Shown here: piece by piece, positions 34,407 through 46,911 of the stretch
Layout of the letters: every line of letters begins with the position of its first letter
Position numbering within the stretch: position 1 is the stretch's first letter
Assembly (NCBI GenBank): GCA_012064415.1
Contig: SSNU01000294.1
Span: 186,001-250,000 of the forward strand
From: Gyrodactylus bullatarudis
Lineage: Eukaryota; Platyhelminthes; Monogenea; Gyrodactylidea; Gyrodactylidae
Length of the DNA: 64,000 nt
Reading direction: 5' to 3'
The notes under the pieces: model-generated
The model's database searches: none
Told to the model about the DNA's origin: nothing
Seen by the model: only the letters and a program-made list of their open reading frames with translations
Program-made: the position numbers and the translations under genes

Positions 34407-35836
34407 ATGCCTTCTTAACGAGAAGTATTCTATTGGCAGTTATTTTCCGAAATGATGACGAGGAAATTTGTAGCATAGCAAAAGGTGATGTATTATTTTC
34501 TCGAGGTTGGATAAAAACTCCCTTTAATATTAGCAATAAGATCTGGCCTTGGACACATGAATTGACATGATCCTTTCCTCACCTGTATTTTTATTTAAAA
34601 AAAAACAAGAATAAATCCGGATGGGTCGCTGGGGGAAGTGAAAATGATCGTGTTGTCGACAGTCTTGATGGCCTAATGCGGGTCGTAAATATGTATATAA
34701 AACTATTTTTATTATTTCAATTCTTTTTTCTTGTGGAAGGAAAATAAAAATGTGTTGGAATATCTCTTTCTTTCCCAATACACTATTCTCTAGTTTTTTT
34801 TCATTTTTGTTAGCGTGTATGCAATACAACATAGAAATAGACAGTTTTATCGATTCAATTTCAAATGATAGTGTATTCTCAATTCAAAAAAAATAATTCA
34901 TTCATTCTTGATGTACACACACGCATTACGTGAATGGAGGATGGATATGCCTGCCCAACCCAATCTCAAAATATGAGCCAATCAGTTTACGTACATATAT
35001 ATTTTTGAGGAATGATGGCCAGTAAAGTAAAAAAGAGGATTGTTCCTACACACACATCGAGATGTATATTCTATATAGAATAGTCTCTACTCTAACGCCC
35101 ACATTAGTAGTCTTTTTCTTCTTCTTGTAAGCTGTGCAATATGCAAGAGCATATACTGATATATCAGATCATGTATGCACAGATGTACACTTTATGTATG
35201 ATGTCACATATTTTGACTTGATGTGTTTTTTCTCTTATATTGAGATCAATAATAATAGTAATAATATATATATAATTTTGGATACTCTTTTGACATATAG
35301 AGTGTATTGTATTGAGTAATGTGTGTACAAGGATAGAGAGACAATGGTATTCAGAGATATTCACACATAAACATATACTACTTGAATATATATATATGCT
35401 CATTTTTTATGCTCACTTTGGCCAGGGAGAAAAGAGTATCATAGTTTATAATAATGACATTTTGGCAAAATTTGAATGAATGAATGAACAAGAGACAGGT
35501 TTTTTGACTACAATAAGGAATTTTATTATTAATATCATGTACAATATCAAAATATTCAAATACAATATGAAATACAATATACAATAATGATAGTACAGTA
35601 GTTGATGTTGTCTTTTTGGTATTACATAGCTGTAATTGTTCTCTTTTTCTTTCATAACTAACATAATGTACAAAAGGTAAATACAATATTGTAAATGTAA
35701 TACTGAATGCTTCGACTCAGAAAAAAAAAGAAAAAAAGTATATATCAGTTTGTATTATGTGGTTGGAAGAAGTTATTTTAACAAAAAATGAAGGTATATA
35801 GCCTTTTAGAATAGAATGTAGATATAAGAGGGATTA
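34407..35836. other. RhoGAP-USP22 interval
   Basis: 1.4 kb holding the presumed RhoGAP promoter/5' UTR and USP22 3' UTR. Strongly AT-rich with TATATA tracts near 35,260-35,275 and 35,390. Only low-complexity open frames; no gene supported. Confidence 0.4.
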
Positions 35837-38410
35837 TCATTTGTTAATATTATTAATATTATCGTGGCTACCATGATTGGAATGACGAATGGCTAACAAG
35901 TTCTTATGGTAGAGTAATACGTAAGCATCTGTCTTGAGGACTTGTTCCCGGGTGACAGGGAAGATTTTATGATCGTCACAGAGACACCAGACACCAGCTT
36001 CAGTACGTATGTAGGCAACGTAATGTCCTGAATCTGTCTGACCAGAATGATTGAGCACAGCATAAAGGGAATATCTATGTTGCCATGACGATTTTCCCTT
36101 ATGACTATATGGCCCTTTGGGGAGATAAGGCGCCAAGTCTAATTCAGGTGTGAAAGAGATTGATGTTGGCAATTTCATGTCAGAATGGCAACGCTAAATG
36201 TGGCAAATTTTATTGTAACATTAATGGTAGAATGGAAGAAAAGTATTCAAATTTTGATACAGTTCTATTGAATATATATTTTTCAACTTTTTCCAGCCTT
36301 AATCTCATTTTGAAGATTATTGAAAACTAAGCATTTTTTCCTATAGAACTATACGTTTTCAATTTTTTTCTGATATACAAAATCTCGATTGAAAATGACA
36401 ACTTTTGCACACGTGCCAAGATTTTTTCAATGAATCTTACTACGAGAAAGGACAAAATTCAATAATAATTTTTGCAACATTTTGAATAGAGATAGGGCTT
36501 ATAGTAGAAATTGAGTATTTTTCGCTCAAAGTCCTTAGAGATTTGGTAAATTTTAATGATTTTAGGGAAAATGGGATTTTTGTATATCGGAAGATGAAAA
36601 ATTTTCATTTTGATTTTCAAAAATTCGGTTAAAACATCGATTTTTGATTAAGGCATTGTTTGGGTAAAATAAAATTTTGTATTACCCTAATATGTATGTG
36701 GGAATGAATTAAATGTTGACAAACTAACTTTTAAATAAAAACAAAGAACATTGGGCAAGTGTAGGAGTGAGAATTGTTTCACAGCTGGCCGTTTAACATT
36801 ACACTCTGAGCAGAGGAGAAGGCCATCGATAGACTCTGGCTTAAAATATGAATGAAGACAGGCCTCAAGGGATGTGGACCCCTTCTGGACAACGTCCAGG
36901 GAAAGATCAAGGAATGGATCCACTGTTGAAGACTGATGATCACATCCATCGTAGGATATTACAGATTTGAGATTACCGAAAAATACTTGGTGTATAACAC
37001 AATCACAGTTGCTAGAATTTTGTTCAGCAAGACTATATTTTGATTCACAAGTTTGCTGGCTGTCGACTCGATCTGTGGCAGGGGGATTTGATGAACTGCC
37101 TCCAGACTCATCATTGAAATATTTCGAAGATGTATCATCCATTGATATTGTCTTATTCGAGTCGTCATGAGAAGAGGAGCTGAAGTTTTGAGGATCTAAC
37201 TTGGGCATTTGATCCGAGTCCGATGAGTCAACTTGATTTGAGTTGATTTGACCCCTCCGTTTCTGAGATGGAGATGAATGTTCCGTTGGAGACCAGCACT
37301 CTTTCCTCTTACCGTCTTTCTTTAATAAATGAGTGTGAATTAATGTCAGGAGGGTGATGAGGAATTCATGGGCATCCCTCTGCTCATAGCCGGCCAAGTG
37401 ATGAGCATGAAGCCAAATGGCGTATAATAAGCTACTTGGAACATAGGGAGTGGGAATTGGTCGATAAATCTGTTAAGAAATACGACATGTTAAAAATAAA
37501 TAATGTAGCTACTTGTGAGTAAATTTGCAAAAAATATAAATTGGAAAGTTATTATTAATGAAAAAATTCTGAAGCAAGACTAAAGCATCCCGATATTATT
37601 CATTATCAATTGAATGGTAGCTTAATAAATTAAAAATTTACTCAAAAATAGCAAAATTAATACTAACCTCCTGTGTTATCCGAATCATTTCACAGGCTAA
37701 GCAATATTTCGAAGAGGAGAATTTGTCACATTTGTGGATATCAGCTAGGAGAAATTCTCTGAGAACCGGAGTATGCGACAATGCTTGTACGACAACATTC
37801 ATAAAACAAGTATTTCCCATATTAAGTAGGCCACGAGTAGCTAAAAGATATGAGAATATTATGAAATTGTTTAACGCTTACGCCTCGTAATGGAGCATGG
37901 ACTGGGAGATATATCAGTGACATATTTCATTAATTTCAAATCTGAGAAACTAGGTCGCCAAAACCAATCGGTAAGACCGTGGAGAGATAGATACTTTTTC
38001 TTCGCCTCTAACTGAATTTCGTCAGCCTCTTGGCAATAAATAAAATCTTTACATTGAGCACAATAAATATCACCAGTTTCAAGGGAAATAGCTAAAAATT
38101 ATACGATGACCTTACACAGAACGTGTTCTTGATTGATTTTATAATGTTCATTTATGTGTTTATGAGACCAACAAGCAAAGTGTTTACAATGAGCGCAAAC
38201 GAGAAGAACATAAACCTTTTCACAGTGACGACTTTCTGAGCACGAACAACACTTTATATTCGTCTGATTTGGATGGATAAAGAAATAATATTGTCTTACT
38301 TTATATCTGCACATGGATTGAGAGCAGGGAAAAACGAGTCCATTAAGAATATTTTTAAATGCATTTTTATTGGTTTTATGAGAAAAATAATCTGATACGT
38401 GTTTACACAT
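35837..38410 (-). CDS. USP22: USP22/27/51-type deubiquitinase (non-stop, yeast Ubp8 family)
   Basis: Catalytic subunit of the SAGA deubiquitinating module, removing ubiquitin from histone H2B. Exons 38410-38116, 38091-37882, 37840-37668, 37469-36729 and 36193-35837 close to 591 residues (human USP22 525). N-terminal ZnF-UBP: MCKH, CCSCSESRHC, CAHCKHFACWSHKHINEH, then GDIYCAQCKDFIY. USP core: Cys box MGNTCFMN (Cys about 180), HHLAGYEQRDAHEFL, CDCVIHQVF and DPFLDLSLD. His box is SGHYVAYIR (His about 530), then CDDHKIF and YVLLYHK. Extra length comes from a Ser/Asp/Asn-rich insert of about 95 residues in exon 4 after KKDGKRKECW. Intron 1 is just 24 bp, intron 2 is 41 bp, and intron 4 (535 bp) is mostly a repeat element. 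The start is taken at the Met immediately before the first zinc ligand; an in-frame ATG 75 bp upstream would add a hydrophobic leader and is less likely. Confidence 0.92.
36278..36689 (+). repeat. family 3 element, copy A, in USP22 intron 4
   Basis: Matches 60,108-60,562: TTAATCTCATTTTGAAGATT, AATCTCGATTGAA, AGATTTTTTCAATGAA, GATTTTAGGG, and the end AATAAAATTTTGTATTACCC. It fills most of the 535-bp intron. Confidence 0.7.
38092..38115 (-). other. 24-bp intron in USP22
   Basis: Sequence on the coding strand is GTAAGGTCAT..ATTTTTAG, with consensus donor and acceptor. It is a multiple of three but contains an in-frame TAA, so it must be removed. Excision makes HVL-SISLETGDIYC, aligning without gaps to human HNLAIDLMYGGIYC. 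Confidence 0.85.
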
Positions 38411-38578
38411 TAAGGAATTTGGGAAAAAATATAAAAAAATGATAAGTATCAAGTTAAATGCTCGGTCAATTGTAAACAAACACACTGAGATAAATATAAA
38501 ATTGTTTGTTTTAAAGGGAACGGTAGTATGATTTCGAATGATTTTGATATCTAATTTTTTTTGATATGAAATGATATT
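38411..38578. promoter_or_regulatory. shared head-to-head interval, USP22 / unknown gene
   Basis: 168 bp between divergent start codons, AT-rich. Bidirectional promoter inferred from spacing. Confidence 0.4.
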
Positions 38579-39847
38579 ATGCCTAATCTTAGGCGTTTAG
38601 TTGCATCTCTACTCTTTGCTCTGAATGAAAACTTTCGGATATTATGTGATATCTTCTTCGAGGACAAAAGTTATTTTAAGATCACCAAAAGTAGTTTGAA
38701 GAGAAAAAAACATGCTGAAGATATTGTTTACTGGACTGAATTCGCCGATAATATTCTTAGAAAAACACAAGATCCACTCTATAGGAAACTTTGCAAGATA
38801 ACCACCGAGAAGCAAAGGAAAGAAAGGATTATTTTCTTGGATAAAATTTCACTTCTTGCCGGAAACATGACCGTGAAATTTAGAAAAAAAATTGACAGCG
38901 TAAAGGATCAAGTATAGTTTTCATTTATTATCTCAAGTTTATTGAAAATTTCTTCCAAAAGCGAGTCAATACGGTGAATGTCTTTACAAAATCAGATTTT
39001 CTAGAATATCTGGATTTTTTCAAGACCTACAACCTCGATCATCTCATTGAACTATGTTCGAAGGAAGATTCGCTCAACGAATCTGAGCTTAATTATGAAC
39101 TTGTATGTGATTGATTTACGTTATTGATTTAGTCTTTATCTGTCTGTGATAAAAGCTTTTATCCCCTTGTCAACCCGAACAAACAGAATACGAATGATCT
39201 AGACGTTTCTCACAGCCCAGACAAGATCAATGTGGAAGTAAGTAAAATTATTTAAACTAATCCCAGTATCCGTGGAATGAAAACCAGAATCCGAAATTCC
39301 TCCCCGACATCTTGGTTAAGAACAGATTAAAGGTAAGCGAATCATCGGTTTTTATCAGAAAGAACTTGACATTTTGAATCTTCATACAGACGAGAAGAGG
39401 GCGTGAATCAGATTCCGAGGATCAAAACGAAAATGATAAAATTCTCAAGGCATTTGAAAATTCCAACGATGATTATTTTCGAAGAGCGGATTTGTCGAAA
39501 ATTAACCTTGTGCGTTTTATAATTTTGGTTTATTTAAATATAAACTATTATCAGTCAATTGTTTTCAGATTGACAAGAGAAGTATTGCAATACAAACATC
39601 ATTCATAGACGATAGAAATTTTATTCATGTAAGTTAAATGTCAGAAATTATAATTTTTTTTAAATCTACTATAAAGTAGCTGGATGAAAATTAATTTATA
39701 TATTCTCAAAACTATTAAAATAATCAAGTATAATAAAATAAAACTGATTGAGAATCTTTTTCTTTTATTAATAGATATCGGATAACTCTTCCGGAGAAGA
39801 AACTTCCTACATAACCATTGTGAGTTACCTCTTGTTCATTCAAGTAA
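38579..39847 (+). CDS. unrecognised seven-exon gene with ultrashort phase-0 introns
   Basis: Exons 38579-38911, 38938-39102, 39133-39237, 39267-39332, 39390-39509, 39569-39628 and 39775-39847 have good GT/AG borders, all in phase 0, giving 298 residues. Introns are 26, 30, 29, 57, 59, 146 and 25 bp; the last acceptor is followed directly by TAA. If that 25-bp intron is retained, the frame instead runs to 39,891 and adds a hydrophobic tail (VSYLLFIQVIMSTFVG), a possible membrane anchor. I do not recognise the protein. The N-terminal 165 residues are basic and helical (LRRLVASLLFALNENFRILC, SSLKRKKHAEDIVYW, FFKTYNLDHLIELC); the remainder is acidic, Asn/Ser-rich and probably disordered (GRESDSEDQNENDK, DNSSGEE). 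Consistent phase and splice sites support a real gene. It could be a rapidly evolving chromatin or nuclear protein, but nothing shows function. Confidence 0.65.
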
Positions 39848-39891
39848 TTATGTCAACTTTTGTTGGTTCCATTTCATCTGGTAAGAGTTAA

Positions 39892-42800
39892 TGGAAATGT
39901 ACTTGAGTTACTCCCTTGATTAAAATAATGCCAAGAGGCTTATTAACCCCCTCCGTTTCTCGTCTAGTTTGTGGACTAATAATGGACTCGGGTAATCAAG
40001 CCAAATGGTATATAGCCATCGTTAGTTATTCAATGTACACACCTACGCTGTGGATTTCTTATTGTTTTTTTTGAGAAAATTTCCCCTGGACTAAATAGCA
40101 ATCTTATCCATTAGAAAATGATCTCACACTTTTTCTATCATATCACATAATTGTACCACACTAAGTCAGGCTTTAAGAACAAGCTGTAGGATTTTTACTG
40201 TAGAGATCAAAATCTATCCTTAAAACCATGTTATTGGATAAAATAAATTTCACGATTATCCCTGCTCTTTGGCGATATATTTTGCAAATTATCAATTTCT
40301 AGCCTAGATCAGAATCTGAATGATTTTTGTATTGAAATTATAGAAATTTACACTACAAACTGAATAGAAAATTTACTGACACACATTATCAAATCACGTT
40401 ATTTTTCATCATGACTACCACAAAGTAATGCTAATACCGAGTTGAAGAGAATCCTCTGAGAATTTTTAACTAGGGAATTTGAAACTGAACATGTTAGAAC
40501 TGAAAATTCTATGCCCACTACTCATGTTTGGAGGGGAACTTATTGAGTTTTTCATCCGGTCACGTAAAACTTATTTCTCTGTTCACATGGTAAAAAGATA
40601 TCTCTGTTCACATGAGAAATTTTCACTTTATAGTAAAATATCTTCATTTATTCTTAGGTTTGAACAAGAATACTTGAATTTTATTTTAGCATAGGATGTG
40701 TAGTTTCTTGGTTTTCAGCAATCTGTTTATATAGTCTAAACTAAGTCTGTAGGCAGGTTTACACATCAGGAGAGTTATTGGTCACATTTCAGTCGAGTTA
40801 TTACTGAAAATTAATCGATTTCTCTGACACTGATATATTAGGCTAGTTGCTTCAAGATTGAAATTTAACACAACAGAGGGTGTTTCGTGATAATTAATAA
40901 ATTTAAAATTTTCGATTTCCCACAATAATGACGAATTCGAGTTCTTCGAATATCTGCATTTAACTGCTTCAAATCATTGGAATTCATAAATAATTTGAGC
41001 TTAAAATTTGGTGCATTTTCGAAATTCGAAAAATGTCCTAATTTTTGTCAGATTGAATTTTTTCAGAAATTTTTTTAGATCCGCACAACTTATTAGCTCA
41101 TTTTATCATGGAATTGGAAAAATAAATTTTTTCCTGACTTTCCGGAGAAAAATCTCATCTTCATGTCAATTAGGTTTATTTTGAAATCATTCCACTATGC
41201 CTGGCTGAGTTAGATCTTTAAATGCTTCTGGTATTAGATAAGAAAATTTTTTAATTTTTGTTGATTCGATTTTATTAATGCAGTTAAAAATAGTTTAAAT
41301 TTATTATTTAAATGATTTTTTAGGTTTCGACTTTAGAATATAAAAGATTAAGACATTTTCAATGAAATTAAAGATTTAGATTCAGTATTGAGAACGTTCA
41401 AAATTTGAAAATTTCCGAAATTTTGTTGATTTAAAACCAAAAGCATTTCAAGCCAGGCGTAGTGGAATGATTTCGAAATAGCTCAAAGGTTTTTTAAACA
41501 AAATTACAGGCGCATTCATTAGTTTTACAAGATTATGGGTAAACAAACCATTCAATTGAACATTTGAGAGAATATCCGTTAAGGTATTGACAGCCTTCCT
41601 CTTTAAACTTGCAGATCAAAATCAAAAGGTCAAAGAAACCCTTCCCCGCTTTGTCAACAATCAGTCCTAGGACAGGCTTCAAGAATCGATTTGAAAGGGT
41701 GAAAAACTGTTTCTGCTAGATTCTAATTCAATCGTAAACTTGATACTCCCTTCTCCCAAAACTATTCAAAAACACTTATTCTACGCGTACACATGTTGAT
41801 GTTTCTTTCCACGCCAGGTAATATCATTATTCTCGATATTGATACTCTCTAGATCCCTGTGTATGAGTGTGCCTACTCGCGTAATTCAATAAAGACGAAA
41901 AACTTTTTCCTATATGTAAACAAACAGTCTATTTGGAGAAAATATTCTTTTATTTTTTTAAATCAAGTTATGTCGTAAAAATCTCTCATTTCACATTATT
42001 GCCTTGAGAGAAAATTCTGATCTACGTACTTTATGTATTCTTGTATTTGTATTTCCATGAAATGAATTATTTCTTCTCTCTATCTCAATTCAAATCCTAT
42101 AGATCCATGGGGTGTGTGTGCAAAGTGATCTGATTAAATAATCACCCAACAAATGTGGATTCTTTTGAGATTATAGCCAGAGTCTATCAATTCTCCCACT
42201 TAACTGAGTCTCCAACTATCTGCCCGATTTTAATTAGTTTTAATTTTTGTTTTAAATTTATCAAAAATTTAAAGATATATTTGACAGTCTAATATAGACT
42301 AATAAATTTAGACTTGATAAAATTTATCTTTGAGTACTCTAACACTGTCCTATCAAATTTCCCGCGAAAATATCTATTTATAGTTTGTATTGAGATAAAC
42401 AAAATTTTAGAAATTTCCAAATAAAATACGTTTTTCGTCAAAAACTATTTTATTCATATTTAAGTCTGTTCTAAAACTTTACTGGAGGAAATAATCCAAA
42501 TTCTAGTCATGAACATTAAAAAACGTTCTTACCATTCGATACAGAATAAAAAGTTAACTAGTTTCCTTAGATTTTGTTGAAAGACCTCATGGATGACCTC
42601 ATCCAACTTGGAGTCCTGAATCTAAAACTTTTTACAGAATCTGTCTCGTCTTTGAACCTTAATGAATTAATATTTTAGCATTAAGTTTAAGGAATCTAGA
42701 TAATTTTTTATTTTGTATCGAATGGGGCTAATTTCATGATGATTGAACGAAAATAAATTAAATTTGTTCTGGCAAATTGAATATACATTCTAAAAAGAAT

Positions 42801-45800
42801 AAGCCAATGCTGAAATTTCGGCTCAAAATGATGAAAAATAACTTATTTATGACCAAACAAAATGTCACCTAGTTTCTAAAAAAATTAATAAATTTCATAC
42901 TCCTATTCATAAGTTATAAGTACTCAAGCAAAATTGTCCGGTTTAACTCTCATACATTTTTTAGGAAGTTTAGTGTATTCCTTTTTAAAATTTTCCCAAA
43001 GTTTTCATCTTAAATTCTCCTCTGATTTCTTTGGATATTTTCTAATAATAGGTTAGCTACCCTTATTATTTTCTAGAAATTCAGGTTTTCAGAAAAAACG
43101 TTCTAAATTCATATTAAATATTCGACTGATTTTTCATAAAATCACTCTTATTTAAGTTAACTTGGGTTCCTTTCAATTAAAAGGTGAAAATAGTACTTTT
43201 CAATTGCCCGAGAAAGTGTTCCACAATGGTGGGACATAAACCCCTATGACATGGGTTTACTGTATTAAATTTTTGGAACATGCTAGTTGCAATAAATCTT
43301 ATCAGATTTATAAAGATAAAGTCTCTATTACTTTCTAGCAGATCAGTCCTGCTCTAATGATATCTCAAATTATCATCTAATTAGGATTGAATCATAACTC
43401 AAATTGTCCTTAATATAATTCGTTAGTTAGGGGAGAATTACAGAAATTATGATTGACTTTTAAAAGTAAACTGTAAATTTTATTATTTTTCTCCAGTCAA
43501 CAGCAAATAGCCTGTCCTTACTGAAAGATTTTGGGATCAGCCCAAGATATCTTACAATGCATCTTGACTTTTTTAGGAAGACGAAAAAAGAAATGCTGAG
43601 ACACTAATAGATGTGGAAAAATCCAGATGGATTAAATAAATTTTTCCCCAATTTTAAGAGATGCTGAATTCTGCTAGCAATCAAACAGTTTATTTTCTTC
43701 ATTTAAGTGTCAAAGATTTTAATCACAACTTATGATTCATAAGCCACTCCTAGGCCTTCATTTCTAGCAAGCCAACTGAAATGTTATGATACTCAATTTC
43801 AGAATTTCAAGAATCTTGAAATTAACCATCTGCTTAATCAATAATTTGTAAAAGTCAATCTTATAGAACTTTTGTAAATTGAGGCAATTTTTATTAAACT
43901 ATAAACTCGAACCAAACTTATACTCAATTTCTTAAGAAAATTATTTTTCTTTTTATGTTTTCACTAGAAAAATTATGGCATGCCAGCGGGCCTTAATCTA
44001 AGAATTCAATTCATCACAACGATAAATTTTAATCATAGTCTTTAACGAAAACTCTATGCTCTGAGTTTTTTACTACGATATTATCGATCGTTTCAAAAGA
44101 TTTTTTCCATTTATTGCTACATCATTTGAAATAGTTTTGTATCTGGAGTTAGTCCATATTTATTATAAATAAAGAGAGGAAACTTCATGTAAAAACAATC
44201 AGCACACCAAGGGACAAAACTAAATAAATTTCAAAATTATAAAAATGTTAAGATAATTGAGGGTCAAAATCATGAGGCTCTAGAAATAGGTACAAATGAT
44301 ACTATCAATGGCAATATTGGTGAAATCGAAATAGGGGATAATTGGTTGGAATTATACGGAAAGAGAAGAAGACTTTCATAAATTATTGACTTAGCAGATG
44401 GTTAATTTCAGGTTTTTTTCGTGTTCGATTTTTCTACGGGCAATCTAATTGGTTTTAAGGTTTATTCGATTTTGAAGGGTTGTTTAGATCTAGAGCAATA
44501 GGAATACCAAGGTTTTTACATAAAATTGAAGAGAGTTCAAATTATAAGCGTCTCATCCACTGAAGAAGACCAAAAAAAATTTCAATCAGGCGAGTAGATC
44601 AAATTTAAGTTTGGAATGGAAATACTTTTTGGATCCCAATTATGAAATGAGCCAATAAGTTATAGAAATGAAAGCAATTCCAGGGAACAAGTTTGAACTA
44701 AAAAAAATTTGGCCTATTTTGGAATTTAGAAAATGCCCAATCTTCCTCCCCCTTTTTTCAAGGTTTGAGAACAAAACTTTTGTTGATTTCAGATAGTTGA
44801 AGGAATCGATTGATGATGATGTCTTATCAAATCTCAGTACCTAATTGTTTAAAATCTCTGAAATCGATAAAAATTTTGAGCTCAAACTTTGGTAAAATGA
44901 AAATTTCTCGCATTTTCGAAATTCAGAAAAGTCTTTTTCCTGACTATTGGAAGAAAAAGATTAAGATTTTGTGAAAAGTTCTCTTCTTGTCATGTCAGTG
45001 ATATCATTGAAAATGATTATAATTTCACTTTAGTATTTCAAGTAAAGTTTTCACACACTAATTTTGGGGAATTCATAACTAATTATCAACTTTATTTCAT
45101 TTGATTATAATCAAATTATGTAAGCTTTGTATGAATAATAACTTCTATATTAGTGTGTGATTAAATAAGCATTCTTTGAGCCACATTATCATAGTGAAAT
45201 CTTTAAACTTTGATAAAAAAGAATATTTAGATTTTTTATTTAAATATCGTTGATTAAAGTTTCAAAAAAACCCTCCTCAGATATTTTATATGCTTGAAGA
45301 AACCATATAGGGACTTTACTTTCTGATACAACTGTAATCTAAAATTATTCTAATAAGTGGTGAAATTCTAGCATTATTCATTCACGTTGATAGAGTGATA
45401 ATGAAACGTTTCCTATTTGACTATTGGAGTATTCGTGACTATTTCCCTTCCATTGGCTTATCTCTGTTTCCTCCAGTAATATTAATATTTTCCAGAAAAG
45501 AGGAAAAACAAATCGTGTGTAGTCACAGTTGATGCCCTCGATAAGAAAGAAGGGCAAAATGCTAAATTGCATTTCCCCTCCCTCGTATGTGCAAAAATAA
45601 ATAGGGTGAGTTCTGTGAAGTATGGTCTTACATCATTCGAAAAATTATCCACTGAAATATTAATCTAAAGCTACTCGATATTTTGAGCAGTGGTTGAGAT
45701 CACTTTGAAATCATTGAAATCACAATTCGGTGCAAATATCATACTTGAAATTTTCACGTTATACGTAAATATATTTCCATCGAAAAATAGAAACAATATA

Positions 45801-46532
45801 TTGTCAAATAATACAAAACAAAATGTCAAGCATTCATCGTTAGTAAACACAAGATGATTTTGATTTGAGAACGAGGAGAGAGGCCAACTACTAGCCTTGG
45901 CACAAGAATTAGCTTACTAATTGAAAATACAAATTATATAATTACTACAAATGCCATGATTTATAGATTCATTTTGTCTTAAATTTCAATATTAAAAATG
46001 CATATTCCCTGACCAATCAGATATGAGAATATCCAAAATTGAATAAATCAATGTGATTGGTCCAAATGGGATACTAGTACAAGCTAAATTTGAATTATTT
46101 CATCAAATCCCCTAAACTAGTAATATTCCAGACTGACGAATGATGCATCGCGTTCCTGTGGATCTAAAATAACAATACATCACTCTGAGGCTCCATTGAA
46201 GGGGTGAGTTTTTTCGATTTTTGAAATGTTTTATTCGCCCATACAAGTTTGCGATGGAAACAAGATTCTTTTCATTTCGTAATACTTCTTCTGGCAGGCA
46301 GTGCCTTTTATCAATGCAACTTTCTAAAACTTTTGTAACAATTTATATTGAAGAAATAGATTCTCGTATCCGCTCTGCAAAAAGTCATTTAAGCAGTATG
46401 TTAAACTGATATTAATATATTTAAGGGTTAAACTAGACTGACGAGACCTGGCGAAATGTACACATCTCTCTAAATATAATTCTTGTGTTGAAATTTTAAT
46501 TGATGACCCAGACGTATATGAAAATGTATTTC
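39892..46532. other. gene-free repeat-rich stretch
   Basis: No host gene recognised. It contains diverged repeat copies: a unit at 40,915-41,170 (ATCTGCATTTAACTGCTTCAAATCAT-type, also at 48,730-48,960 and more weakly 44,800-44,980), a foldback relative at 41,168-41,535 and a family 5 relative at 43,075-43,260. The rest is unclassified AT-rich DNA. Confidence 0.5.
41168..41535. repeat. foldback element A, diverged copy
   Basis: Ends are imperfect inverted repeats (TCATTCCACTATGCCTGGCT at 41,187 on, AAGCCAGGCGTAGTGGAATG at 41,450 on) matching the arms of 27,378-27,841, including AACGTTCAAAATTTGAAAAT. Confidence 0.6.
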
Positions 46533-46911
46533 TTAACCCTTTCGATACCAGAGGTCATATATTTTCAAAGTTATTTTGTATAGTTATCTACAGAGCTTAT
46601 TAGTAAAAATAGCATATTCTATTATCTCCTGTTATTCTTTTAACTGATAATGGCATCAATCTTCAGCAATTATCTTCGAAAACCCATAATTTTCATAAGT
46701 ATATATGATTAAAACTTAAATTAGAAATGCAATTAATTTAGCTGCTAATTACTCTCTTACAAAGGATCATAAAAAATTTTGGTTTTCATTCCCGTATATA
46801 ATTTATCTCCATCAACCCAATGAGCCTTCAACTCTGATTCTATTGGCTAATTGGATCTCGTTATTCAGTATTTAAGATGAGGTCATATATGACCGATCGG
46901 TTATCTAAGTC

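Noticed and set aside
34530..35690. Several 60-100-codon frames between RhoGAP and USP22
   Set aside because: Low-complexity, Ile/Tyr-rich translations of AT-rich DNA, no homology and no splice logic.
38408..38485. Upstream Met and hydrophobic leader of USP22 (start at 38,485)
   Set aside because: The leader has no counterpart in the family; the zinc finger normally starts close to the N terminus. Probably 5' UTR.
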